In this document: one piece after another, positions 7,353 through 13,842 of the stretch
Layout of the letters: every line of letters begins with the position of its first letter
Position numbering within the stretch: position 1 is the first letter of the stretch
Program-made: the position numbers and the translations under genes
Notes under the pieces: model-generated
Seen by the model: only the letters and a program-made list of their open reading frames with translations
What the model was told of the DNA's origin: nothing
Database searches by the model: none
Source: CAYOVG01 sp964407285
GTDB taxonomy: Bacteria; Desulfobacterota; Syntrophobacteria; Syntrophobacterales; Syntrophobacteraceae
Assembly (NCBI GenBank): GCA_964407285.1
Contig: CAYOVG010000173.1
Span: 1 to 14,189, forward strand
DNA length: 14,189 nt
Direction of reading: 5' to 3'

Positions 7353-8287
7353 TACACCGGGAGTTCGACTTCTTCCAGCAGCGATTTTATGACCTCCGTC
7401 TTATTGAGGTTCTCGTATTCCTCTTTGAACAGCACCCGGTGCGGGATGACGTATTCCGCAAGTTCCTTGATGTTTTCCGGAACGACGAAATCCCTGCCTT
7501 TGAAACAGGCGTTGGTCCTCGCCGTATGGATCAGGGCGAGAGCGCCGCGGGTCGAGAGGCCTGCGGCCAGGTACTTGCTCGTCCTCGTCTTTTCGATCAC
7601 GTTGAGGATGTAGTCCAGGATTTTGTCGGAGGTGACGATATCCTTCCGGATGCTGTCCTGGAGGGCCACGACTTCCTCCCGGTCCATTATCGGTTTGATG
7701 GAGTAGATGTCCTTGCGCCTGCTTCCCCCCCTGAGGATTTCCTTCTCCGCGGCTCTCGCGGGATATCCTATGCTGATCTTCAGCATGAAGCGGTCCAGTT
7801 GGGATTCCGGCAACGGGAAAGTGCCGAACTGCTCGATCGGGTTCTGCGTGGCGATTACGAAGAAGGGACGAGGAAGTTCATAGGTCCTTCCTTCGATGGT
7901 CACCTGCTTCTCTCCCATGGCTTCCAGGAGCGCGCTCTGGGTCTTGGGAGTGGCCCGGTTGATTTCGTCCACGAGGACGAAATTACTGAAGATGGGACCC
8001 GGCTGGAACTCGAACGCCGACGTGTTCTTGTTGTAGATGGAGAGTCCCGTGATGTCGGAGGGAAGAAGATCGCTGGTGCACTGGATTCTACCGAAGGTGA
8101 GTCCAAGTATTTTTGCAATGGCGATGGCGAGAGTCGTCTTGCCGAGGCCGGGAAGGTCCTCGACAAGAAGATGGCCCCTCGAGAAAAAACATATCAGGGC
8201 GAGCCGAAGCGCTTTTTCCTTCCCGTGGAGGTAAGAGGACAGGTGGTCCGTTATTGCCCGAATTTTTTCGTTGTTGATGGTATGCAT
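7352..8287 (-). CDS. MoxR-type AAA+ ATPase
   Basis: A 311-residue cytoplasmic ATPase of the MoxR family, thought to act as a chaperone that remodels partner complexes carrying DUF58 or VWA proteins. Walker A is PGLGKTT (46-52) and Walker B FVLVDEINRA (103-112). Sensor 1 and family signature are in IATQNPIEQFGTFPLPESQ (145-163), followed by LDRF, and the sensor 2 region is GLSTRGALALIHTAR (243-257). Length is typical (~310-330). The start is set at ATG 8287 (MHTINNEKIR) by comparison with family N-termini, although its ribosome-binding site is weak (GGAAG close to the ATG). The frame continues upstream to 8374 with a basic stretch that resembles no MoxR. It lies 83 bases after purM, and its stop overlaps the proposed DUF58 start. 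Confidence 0.93.
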   Translation of the reverse strand: MHTINNEKIRAITDHLSSYLHGKEKALRLALICFFSRGHLLVEDLPGLGKTTLAIAIAKILGLTFGRIQCTSDLLPSDITGLSIYNKNTSAFEFQPGPIFSNFVLVDEINRATPKTQSALLEAMGEKQVTIEGRTYELPRPFFVIATQNPIEQFGTFPLPESQLDRFMLKISIGYPARAAEKEILRGGSRRKDIYSIKPIMDREEVVALQDSIRKDIVTSDKILDYILNVIEKTRTSKYLAAGLSTRGALALIHTARTNACFKGRDFVVPENIKELAEYVIPHRVLFKEEYENLNKTEVIKSLLEEVELPV

Positions 8288-8370
8288 GGCTTCCGAAAGC
8301 GAGCGAAAAATGAAAAGCAACCAGTTGAAACCACCTTGACGGGAACGGCGCGCGACACTCCCGCCTCCGC

Positions 8371-9417
8371 TCAACCACTCACGATCCGCACCGACGGCGC
8401 GTTTTCCTCCCTCGCGGTGATTTCCCCTATCCGGAAGGCCTTCAACTCCATCGCCCGCAGCCTCTGGATGATTTCATCCGTATCCTTCGATTCCATCACC
8501 AGCACATAACCGATGCCGGAGTTGAAGACACGGTACATCTCGTCCCAGGGCACGTTGCCTCTTTCCTGGAGAAACTGGAAGATGGGCGGCACATCCCAGG
8601 AATTGGACACGATCGTTGCGCTGCACGCTTTGGGTAGAATCCGGGCTATGTTGTCGTAGAAACCCCCGCCCGTAATGTGGGCCATGCCCGCAATCTTGAA
8701 TTGCCGCAACAGCCGAAGGATCGGCTCCACATAGATCCGGGTCGGTTCGAGCAGTTCCTCGGCCACCGTGCGGTTGCACCCTTCGATCATGCTGTCCGGC
8801 TTCATCTGGAGGCGATCGAAGATGATTTTACGGACCAGGCTGAAGCCGTTGGAGTGGAGTCCGCTGGAAGCCAGGCCGACGATGCTGTTGCCCACCCGTA
8901 TGGTGGACCCGTCTATGATCTGGTTGTTGTCGATCAGGCCCACGGCGAAACCGGCCATGTCGTACTCGCCCTCCCCGTAGAAGTCGGGCATTTCGGCCGT
9001 TTCGCCTCCTATCAGGGAACAGTTCGCTTCCTTGCATCCCGCCACCATGCCGGAAATGATCTGTTCCACCAGGTCCAGGTCGATCTTGCCCAAGGCCAGA
9101 TAGTCGAGGAAAAACAGCGGCCGGGCGCCTTGAACGACTATATCGTTCACGGACATGGCGACCAGGTCTATGCCGACGGTGTTATGCCGGTTCGCCATGG
9201 TGGCTATTTTGAGCTTGGTGCCCACTCCATCGGTGGAGGAAACGAAAACGGGATGCTTCAACTCGGTACAGTCGAAGCTGTATAGTCCACCGAAACCGCC
9301 GATATCCGTGATGACCCCGCTATGAAATGTTGTGCGCACCAGAGGCCTGATGCGTTTGACCAGCTCATTGGCCTTATCCAGATCTACTCCGGCATCCGCA
9401 TAAAGATCTTTAGACAT
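8371..9417 (-). CDS. purM: Phosphoribosylformylglycinamidine cyclo-ligase (AIR synthetase)
   Basis: Fifth step of de novo purine synthesis: ATP-dependent closure of FGAM to 5-aminoimidazole ribonucleotide, in the cytosol. The 348-residue length matches the family (~345). Signature segments are SSTDGVGTKLKIA (60-72), NTVGIDLVAMSVNDI (79-93), GGETAEMPDFY (137-147), GLHSNGFSLVRKI (186-198) and HITGGGFYDNIARILP (247-262). ATG at 9417 gives MSKDLYADAGVDLDKAN, the usual PurM N-terminus, preceded by an A/G-rich GGGAAGGGGAA some 11 bases away. The frame is open upstream to 9573, but that extension is not conserved-looking. purM normally neighbours purN; here it stands between a DUF3786 gene and a MoxR module. 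Confidence 0.97.
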   Translation of the reverse strand: MSKDLYADAGVDLDKANELVKRIRPLVRTTFHSGVITDIGGFGGLYSFDCTELKHPVFVSSTDGVGTKLKIATMANRHNTVGIDLVAMSVNDIVVQGARPLFFLDYLALGKIDLDLVEQIISGMVAGCKEANCSLIGGETAEMPDFYGEGEYDMAGFAVGLIDNNQIIDGSTIRVGNSIVGLASSGLHSNGFSLVRKIIFDRLQMKPDSMIEGCNRTVAEELLEPTRIYVEPILRLLRQFKIAGMAHITGGGFYDNIARILPKACSATIVSNSWDVPPIFQFLQERGNVPWDEMYRVFNSGIGYVLVMESKDTDEIIQRLRAMELKAFRIGEITAREENAPSVRIVSG

Positions 9418-9523
9418 GATGTCTGATTCCCCTTCCCCACTCCATAAGCGCCATCCGATATTTACATCTCCCCTATTACACCATTCTATCCGTCTGCTAC
9501 CCCATCTGTCAAAACATTTTAAT

Positions 9524-10375
9524 TTAATCCCCGGCCGCATCGAGCAGGCGGTCCGTAAGTTGTTCGCACGCAAAGATCAGGGATTCCAGGTCCAGCACCT
9601 GCAATACCCTGGAATCGAACACAAATTTCGTCCTCGCCGGGAAGTCCTCCGCGGTGTCTTCATCCCACCACAGCACCCGGATGGAAAGCCGCGGCAGAAC
9701 GGAAAACTCCGCTGCAAAATCCGCATCCTCGCCTTCCGATATGTCCCTGCCGTTCAACCCGGCGGTAGCGGCGGGAAGCAGATGGATCTTTCCGGCAAAC
9801 GCGGCGGCGAGTTTCTCCTCACAATGCGCTCGCAGACTTTTTATCTTGGAAACCGAATTGGGAAGGCTTTCCATCCCCACCCAGTTGCCGGACGGCGTGG
9901 TGGCTCCACCGATGACATAATTGTAGAGCAGGATTTTTTCCCAGGGGTTGAACTCCTCTCCCGAGGTTGAAACAATGTCGTCATGCGTAACCTTGACCCC
10001 CCGGCCGAAGTACGACAGTTCGAGGGCCGGCTTTCCGCCGGATTCCATGCAAACTCCGCCCAGGCTGTCCGCAATGGTCCGGAAATCCCACTTGAGGATC
10101 TCCCCCCGGAGGTGGTTCAGCGCCTTTTCGAAGCTCTCCTGCTTGAGCCCGATGCCGCGCTGGTGCTGGTCCGTAAGCTGGTCGCGAAACTGCTCCTTCT
10201 CCTTCGGGTCCAGGTAGGGACAGGCATCCATGTTCCCCAGTCCGACGGCGACATGGCTCGCAAAAGCCAGGCAGGCCGGGTAACCGCACTCCCCGCAGTT
10301 CGTCTTGGGGGTAATTTTGTACAGGTGTATGGGCGTAAGACGATTTCTAAGTCTTTGCCTGTGCTCGTTTTCCAT
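9524..10375 (-). CDS. 4Fe-4S / DUF3786 fusion protein
   Basis: A 283-residue cytoplasmic protein. The N-terminal 4Fe-4S motif has Cys27, Cys30, Cys35 and Cys52 (CGECGYPAC...C, spacing C-X2-C-X4-C-X16-C). This is the type found at the N-terminus of the corrinoid iron-sulfur protein large subunit and in related Fe-S proteins (PF04060-like). The rest, about 85-280, resembles DUF3786, with GVKVTHDDIV, NPWEKILLYNYVIGG, GNWVGMESLPNSVSK and LPRLSIRVLWWDED. Such proteins recur in acetogens, methanogens and sulfate reducers; the role is unknown, but corrinoid or Wood-Ljungdahl chemistry is a fair inference. ATG at 10375 follows GGAAGGAT at normal spacing. purM begins 106 bases after its stop with no terminator seen between, so the two are probably cotranscribed. 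Confidence 0.85.
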   Translation of the reverse strand: MENEHRQRLRNRLTPIHLYKITPKTNCGECGYPACLAFASHVAVGLGNMDACPYLDPKEKEQFRDQLTDQHQRGIGLKQESFEKALNHLRGEILKWDFRTIADSLGGVCMESGGKPALELSYFGRGVKVTHDDIVSTSGEEFNPWEKILLYNYVIGGATTPSGNWVGMESLPNSVSKIKSLRAHCEEKLAAAFAGKIHLLPAATAGLNGRDISEGEDADFAAEFSVLPRLSIRVLWWDEDTAEDFPARTKFVFDSRVLQVLDLESLIFACEQLTDRLLDAAGD

Positions 10376-10461
10376 GGGTATCCTTCCTGCCTTTCATGCC
10401 GGAACCCGCATATTCCCGGCTTTCCGCGGCCAATCGGAATGAACTTGAACTCTGAGCCGTT

Positions 10462-10490
10462 ACTATAACGTATCGAATCCGGTTCAACAA
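10462..10490 (-). promoter_or_regulatory. Candidate promoter of the DUF3786-purM-moxR run
   Basis: On the minus strand -35 TTGTTG (10490-10485), a 17-nt spacer and -10 TATAGT (10467-10462, five of six matches) lie about 85 bases upstream of the DUF3786 ATG. The -10 box is good and the -35 box half-matched, so the call is moderate. Confidence 0.45.
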
Positions 10491-10714
10491 TAGCTCCGGG
10501 GTGAAAGCCGGATACCGGGAGCGGAGGGTGGAAATCAAACGACGGATATTCGGAGGACTCCAGGTTTTCAGACGGCCTCGGCTTTCAACCGCGACAGGGC
10601 GATGGAGTGCGAAGGATTTCGGCAGGATTTTACGGGGGTTCCGTGGAGTCGCTACAGTACGTGGCCGAAGTCGCAACGGAAATTTGCTGAAGAAGATGGC
10701 CGTACATGACGAAA

Positions 10715-10743
10715 CCGGCCGCCGGGCAGTACCCGGCGGCCGG
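10715..10743 (-). terminator. Probable terminator of the sigma/anti-sigma/Spy operon
   Basis: A 12-bp perfect stem (CCGGCCGCCGGG 10715-10726 with 10732-10743) has a 5-nt loop. On the minus strand it is followed by TTTCGTC. The stem is very stable, but the U-run is only three long. It lies about 105 bases after the Spy-like stop codon. Confidence 0.5.
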
Positions 10744-10790
10744 AAGAACCGCGGGTCCTTCGCTCCGATGAGCCGGTCCCCATGGTTCGT

Positions 10791-10822
10791 GCGCGGAGCG
10801 GGCGCGCTCGCGCCGCTCGCGC
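10791..10822 (-). other. G+C-rich hairpin after Spy-like gene
   Basis: Arms 10791-10805 and 10810-10822 pair over about 13 bp with two single-base bulges and a 4-base loop (GCTC). It starts 25 bases after the Spy-like stop. With no U-tract on the minus strand, it may pause RNA polymerase or protect the 3' end ahead of the second hairpin at 10715-10743. Confidence 0.4.
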
Positions 10823-10846
10823 GGGTCGGAACCGGAAAAGGTTCAG

Positions 10847-11374
10847 TTACTCCCGGGGGGCGTCGGGAGAATCCGGTCCGGGTTCCTCGTCGGGATCGTG
10901 GTGACCGGGTTTCGGACCTCGCCTGTCACGACGGTTGGGTGGTCCGTCTCCTCCCTTCTTCCGATGTTCCTTGATAAGTGTTTTCAAAGTCTGGAAGCGT
11001 TCGGCGCCGAGGAGTTTCCTTACCTGCAAAATGAACTGGAACCGCTCGGTTGCGATATTGGTCCTGGTAGCCTCCAGTTTCTTGAATTGTTCCATAACCG
11101 CTGCTTCGTCCAGGGGGTCCTTAGCCATCGCGCTTTCCAGTTCCGACCGCCCCTTCTTCAGGTCGGATCTGAGGTCCGAGAGCTTGCTGCGATTGTTCGT
11201 GAAAAGCTCGTCCAGTGTCTTCTTCTGTTCGGGAGAAAGATTGAGTTTCTCCGAAACCTGCGGCATCTGCCACCATTTGCCCGGAGGGAGCCTGTCGGCC
11301 CTGGAGTCGGACGGGGCGGCGACCCATAGAAACATCAACGCGCACATGAAAAGCTTCATCGACAGATTCAGCAT
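10847..11374 (-). CDS. Spy/CpxP-type periplasmic protein (LTXXQ/Metal_resist fold)
   Basis: A 175-residue periplasmic protein with a signal peptide (basic-light MLNLSMKLFMCALMFLWVAA, likely cleavage after SRA at residue 26). A helical core (about 35-138) begins KWWQMPQVSEKLNLSPEQKK; LNLSPEQ is the LTXXQ-like motif of the Spy/CpxP/CnrX superfamily. The C-terminal tail (about 141-175) is Pro/Asp/Glu/Arg-rich with HH at 158-159 and looks disordered. The only histidines are 137, 158 and 159, so the helical core lacks the His ligands that CnrX-type metal sensors use. A chaperone or sensor without that metal site is therefore more likely. ATG at 11374 has AGGAG 10 bases upstream. It overlaps the anti-sigma stop by 7 bases (ATGCTGA), so it is translationally coupled. 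Confidence 0.8.
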   Translation of the reverse strand: MLNLSMKLFMCALMFLWVAAPSDSRADRLPPGKWWQMPQVSEKLNLSPEQKKTLDELFTNNRSKLSDLRSDLKKGRSELESAMAKDPLDEAAVMEQFKKLEATRTNIATERFQFILQVRKLLGAERFQTLKTLIKEHRKKGGDGPPNRRDRRGPKPGHHDPDEEPGPDSPDAPRE

Positions 11375-12009
11375 TTTAGTTTTCTCCTTTCATCATCGTC
11401 ATTATCGCTGTCCTTGTTGTTGCTTTGATCATTGCTTTGAGACGTGGAATCATCACCGGGAAACGGCGACGGAGTGACGGAGTCAAGGTCCTCGGCAGAC
11501 CCCGGATCATCTCCCCCGGCAATCGAGATGTAAACATCCGGAAGGGGATTTTCCTCGAGTACGCCCACCTCCGTCATCAACTGATAATCTTCGTTCATTT
11601 CCTTCGTGAGCCCGGTCAAGCCGTTCCCGCCTTCCGGCAGCGTCCCGACCAGCAGTAAGGATGAAAAGGCTACCAAAACCGCCGCCATGGCAGTACCCAA
11701 CATTTTGAAATCAAGCCGGTCGGGGAGCCACCCCGGATGGAGCCGCCATCGGCGAAACCATCCTCCATGTTGCGGCGCGCCCGTTTCCGGAAGCAGCACC
11801 TTCCTTTCCGGCTTTGGGGAATAATGCCTCGCCAGGCTTGCCAGCCTAGCCAGACGGGCTTCCATCCGCTCCCGCCCGGCCATGCATGTGGGACAACTCC
11901 GGAGATGCTCCCTCACTTCGGAAGGCAGACCCGTTTCATCCACCAGGGATCGAAGGATCTGGTCTTCATCCGCATGATCGATCATGTGAGCCGATTTTCG
12001 GTCCGTCAT
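11368..12009 (-). CDS. Zinc-finger anti-sigma factor
   Basis: A 213-residue single-pass membrane regulator. The cytoplasmic N-terminal zf-HC2-type domain has His35, Cys39 and Cys42 (HLRSCPTC, H-X3-C-X2-C), the zinc-binding anti-sigma signature, with candidate fourth ligands His8 and His12 nearby. One membrane helix is at about 103-123 (MLGTAMAAVLVAFSSLLLVG). The periplasmic part (about 125-213) contains a segment MNEDYQLMTEVGVLEENPLPDV and ends in an acidic Ser/Asn/Asp-rich tail closing with KLKC. It should hold the adjacent ECF sigma inactive until an envelope signal arrives. ATG at 12009 overlaps the sigma stop codon as ATGA, the tightest form of coupling. A second ATG at codon 9 is possible. 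Confidence 0.87.
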   Translation of the reverse strand: MTDRKSAHMIDHADEDQILRSLVDETGLPSEVREHLRSCPTCMAGRERMEARLARLASLARHYSPKPERKVLLPETGAPQHGGWFRRWRLHPGWLPDRLDFKMLGTAMAAVLVAFSSLLLVGTLPEGGNGLTGLTKEMNEDYQLMTEVGVLEENPLPDVYISIAGGDDPGSAEDLDSVTPSPFPGDDSTSQSNDQSNNKDSDNDDDERRKLKC

Positions 12010-12671
12010 GGCTGTTCTCCCTGCAATATTTCCAGTAGTACCGCGTCTTGCCTGAACTTCTTGAGCGCCCTGTGAAGAAGCGTTTTTACGGTGCTCTCAC
12101 TCTTGTTCAGCGCTTGAGCTATCTCGCCGATGGTCAGTTGATCCAGGAACCTGAGGAAGAATACCTCCCGCTCCCAGCGTGACAGCCGCTCCGAAAGCCA
12201 CTTGACGTGCGTCCAGAACTCCTGCTTGATGAGCCCGTCGAGGGCTTCGGGATCCTGGTGCGTCCGGGTGTCGGACATTTCCGGTCCCGTCCCGTCCTCG
12301 AAGTCGTCGCTTCCCGTGGAAACTCCGAAAAAAGCCAGGAATCTCTTTTTCCTCAGGAAATCATTGACCCGATTGACGGCTATTCTGTAAAGCCAGGGGC
12401 GGAATTTCCCGGCATCCCTGAGACTGTCCAGACTCTTGAATGCCTGCAGGAATACATCCTGAGTAAGGTCTTCCGCGTCCATGCGCGAGCGGGTACGGTA
12501 GTACGCCATGCGAAAAATCTCCTCGTGATACATGGCGACCAGCCGCTCGAAGGCGACATTGTCGCCCGTCAATGTACCGGCCACGAGGGGCGCAATAGCC
12601 GTCGCTTCCTGAGACGGAAGAGGATCTTCGGACTGCAACGGGTCCGACTCCAGCATCTCTGCCTGCTTCAT
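12006..12671 (-). CDS. ECF (RpoE-like) sigma-70 factor
   Basis: A 221-residue extracytoplasmic-function sigma factor. Region 2 (about 40-110) contains the core-binding helix DAEDLTQDVFLQAFKSL (65-81) and -10 recognition stretch PWLYRIAVNRVNDFLRKKR (92-110). Region 4 (about 160-210) has the helix-turn-helix LTIGEIAQALNKSESTVKTL (179-198) for the -35 element. The linker is acidic (SDDFEDGTGPEM). Regions 1 and 3 are absent, as expected. The start is set at ATG 12671, with a GAGG site (TTGGTGAGGG) about 6 bases before it; an in-frame GTG at 12695 has no comparable site. It heads a sigma/anti-sigma/sensor operon. ECF systems often autoregulate, but I could not identify a convincing GGAAC-type promoter. 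Confidence 0.92.
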   Translation of the reverse strand: MKQAEMLESDPLQSEDPLPSQEATAIAPLVAGTLTGDNVAFERLVAMYHEEIFRMAYYRTRSRMDAEDLTQDVFLQAFKSLDSLRDAGKFRPWLYRIAVNRVNDFLRKKRFLAFFGVSTGSDDFEDGTGPEMSDTRTHQDPEALDGLIKQEFWTHVKWLSERLSRWEREVFFLRFLDQLTIGEIAQALNKSESTVKTLLHRALKKFRQDAVLLEILQGEQP

Positions 12672-12824
12672 GAATCCCTCACCAAGTCTGCCCACACCGG
12701 TCCTGTTCCACCAGGTCCGCCTTACGATATTTCCGGGAGCGGCCCCGGGAACATCGGGACGGCTTGTGTGGATCGAGTATTCATAAAAATCGCCTCACCC
12801 TCTTTGCCTGGTCCGAATCCCCTT

Positions 12825-12874
12825 TGCCGGGAAGAGCATCGCCGCCGGATTCCGGCTCGACCTCCTTCCCGGCA
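12825..12874. repeat. Nested inverted repeat in the intergenic region
   Basis: A 10-bp perfect stem (TGCCGGGAAG 12825-12834 with CTTCCCGGCA 12865-12874) encloses a 30-nt interior that itself folds (GCCGG 12844-12848 with CCGGC 12852-12856). On the plus strand it is followed by TTTATG, a very short U-run. Because the flanking genes diverge, neither needs a terminator here. It may be a leader structure, an sRNA end or a protein-binding site. Confidence 0.4.
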
Positions 12875-13088
12875 TTTATGATCGAAAGGCAGCTTCCCGC
12901 GGCCGGTCCGGCCTCCCCCACACCGCATGCGGCAGCCCGCGGAATCTGTCCTTTGCCTCTTATGACGTTGGGCAGTGCCGGAGGGTCTACACCGGAGGGC
13001 GCAATTTTACGGAATGGTTCTCGGGAGCTTTCCGCCGCCGCTCCACCTTCGCGCTTCGTCTTTGTGTCCGCCCGATTGCCGCCTTAAA

Positions 13089-13117
13089 TTGAAAACGAGG
13101 AGCTTATCAGCTATATT
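13089..13117 (+). promoter_or_regulatory. Sigma-70 promoter of the OmpA-like lipoprotein
   Basis: -35 TTGAAA (13089-13094), a 17-nt spacer and -10 TATATT (13112-13117) are both five-of-six matches at ideal spacing. Transcription would begin at about 13123-13125, right at an in-frame ATG (13123) and about 47 bases ahead of the GTG at 13171. This favours GTG as the start with a short leader, unless the mRNA is leaderless. Confidence 0.68.
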
Positions 13118-13170
13118 GTAGCATGAACGGTCAGTATCCGAGATTTGAAGACAAGAAAGGAAGGTTGCAG

Positions 13171-13842
13171 GTGAACAAAAGCGTTTTGGTTCTAGGATTT
13201 GCTTTGGTATTTTCGATTTCCGCCTGTGCGGGCCCCATGAACCGCACCCAGAGTGGAACCGGCATCGGGGCCGGAGTCGGCGCGGCGGTCGGCGCCGGGC
13301 TCGGCCAGGCTATCGGCAGAGACACTACATCCACCCTGATAGGAATGGGTGCGGGAGCCGTGGCCGGCGGCCTTGCCGGCGGCATGATCGGCAACTACAT
13401 GGACAAGCAGGAAGCAGCGCTGCAGCAATCCTTCGCTGCCAGCAGGCAAGCCGCCAATATGGTCAGCGTCCAGCGTCAGCAGGACAATATCATGGTCAAT
13501 CTCAAGTCCGACTACCTGTTTTCCACCGGATCGGCCAACCTCAGCCCCGGTGCGTATGAAGACCTCGAACGTGCCGCCACCGTAATGAACCAGTACCCTC
13601 AGACCTATATCCGTGTGGAAGGCCATACGGACGCCACCGGTAGTCCCCAGTCCAACCAGCAGTTGTCCGAACAGCGGGCTCAGGCCGTGGCCAATGCCCT
13701 TATGGCCAGGGGGGTGGCTCCCGCCCGGATTCAAACCGTTGGGTACGGCGCCACGCGTCCCATTGCCCCCAACAACACGGATTCCGGAAAGCAGATGAAC
13801 CGGCGGGTGACGATGGTCATCATTCCGATGCAGCAGGGTTGA
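13171..13842 (+). CDS. Glycine-zipper OmpA-family lipoprotein (YiaD-like)
   Basis: A 223-residue outer-membrane lipoprotein that likely anchors the envelope to peptidoglycan. The signal peptide MNKSVLVLGFALVFSISAC ends in the lipobox ISAC, with lipidated Cys19. A glycine-zipper region (about 29-75, repeated GxGxG and AGG patterns, GAGVGAAVGAGLGQAIG) may insert in the membrane or oligomerise. The OmpA C-terminal domain (about 108-218) has VEGHTDATG (149-157), LSEQRAQAVANAL (165-177), VGYGATRPI and NRRV (210-213), the peptidoglycan-binding residues of the family. The order signal, zipper, OmpA matches Escherichia coli YiaD. GTG at 13171 is preceded by AGGAAGG at about 7 bases and gives a correct signal peptide; the upstream ATG at 13123 would add 16 polar residues. 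It diverges from the ECF sigma operon. Confidence 0.92.
   Translation: MNKSVLVLGFALVFSISACAGPMNRTQSGTGIGAGVGAAVGAGLGQAIGRDTTSTLIGMGAGAVAGGLAGGMIGNYMDKQEAALQQSFAASRQAANMVSVQRQQDNIMVNLKSDYLFSTGSANLSPGAYEDLERAATVMNQYPQTYIRVEGHTDATGSPQSNQQLSEQRAQAVANALMARGVAPARIQTVGYGATRPIAPNNTDSGKQMNRRVTMVIIPMQQG

Larger units (their letters stand above)
10376..10846. other. 471-bp intergenic region with no gene
   Basis: The right part contains two G+C-rich hairpins downstream of the Spy-like gene. The left part contains the candidate promoter and ribosome-binding site of the DUF3786 gene. A minus-strand frame at 10347-10676 has no ribosome-binding site, resembles no protein and overlaps both the promoter and the DUF3786 start. 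The stretch from about 10500 to 10700 shows nothing I can name. Confidence 0.5.
12672..13170. other. 499-bp divergent intergenic region
   Basis: No gene is supported. Short frames on both strands lack ribosome-binding sites and any recognisable product. The right end holds a strong promoter and the ribosome-binding site of the OmpA-like lipoprotein. The middle holds a structured inverted repeat (12825-12874) and short palindromes (GGCCGGTCCGGCC at 12901, CCGCATGCGG at 12923). The sigma-operon promoter must lie at the left, but no box pair stood out. Confidence 0.5.

Noticed and set aside
8288..8374. N-terminal extension of MoxR to 8374
   Set aside because: The added residues are Gly/Arg-rich and unlike MoxR N-termini, and the frame would begin inside the purM stop region without a ribosome-binding site.
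7439..8509. 356-codon plus-strand frame
   Set aside because: Antisense to the MoxR gene with intact Walker motifs; it crosses the purM boundary and has no family features.
10347..10676. 109-codon minus-strand frame upstream of the DUF3786 gene
   Set aside because: Arg/Ser-rich composition with no motif; it overlaps the DUF3786 start in another frame and the candidate promoter.
12695..12708. Possible GGAAC-type ECF -35 box upstream of the sigma gene
   Set aside because: GGAAC is present on the minus strand, but no matching -10 element lies at the right spacing, and it falls too close to the start codon to serve.
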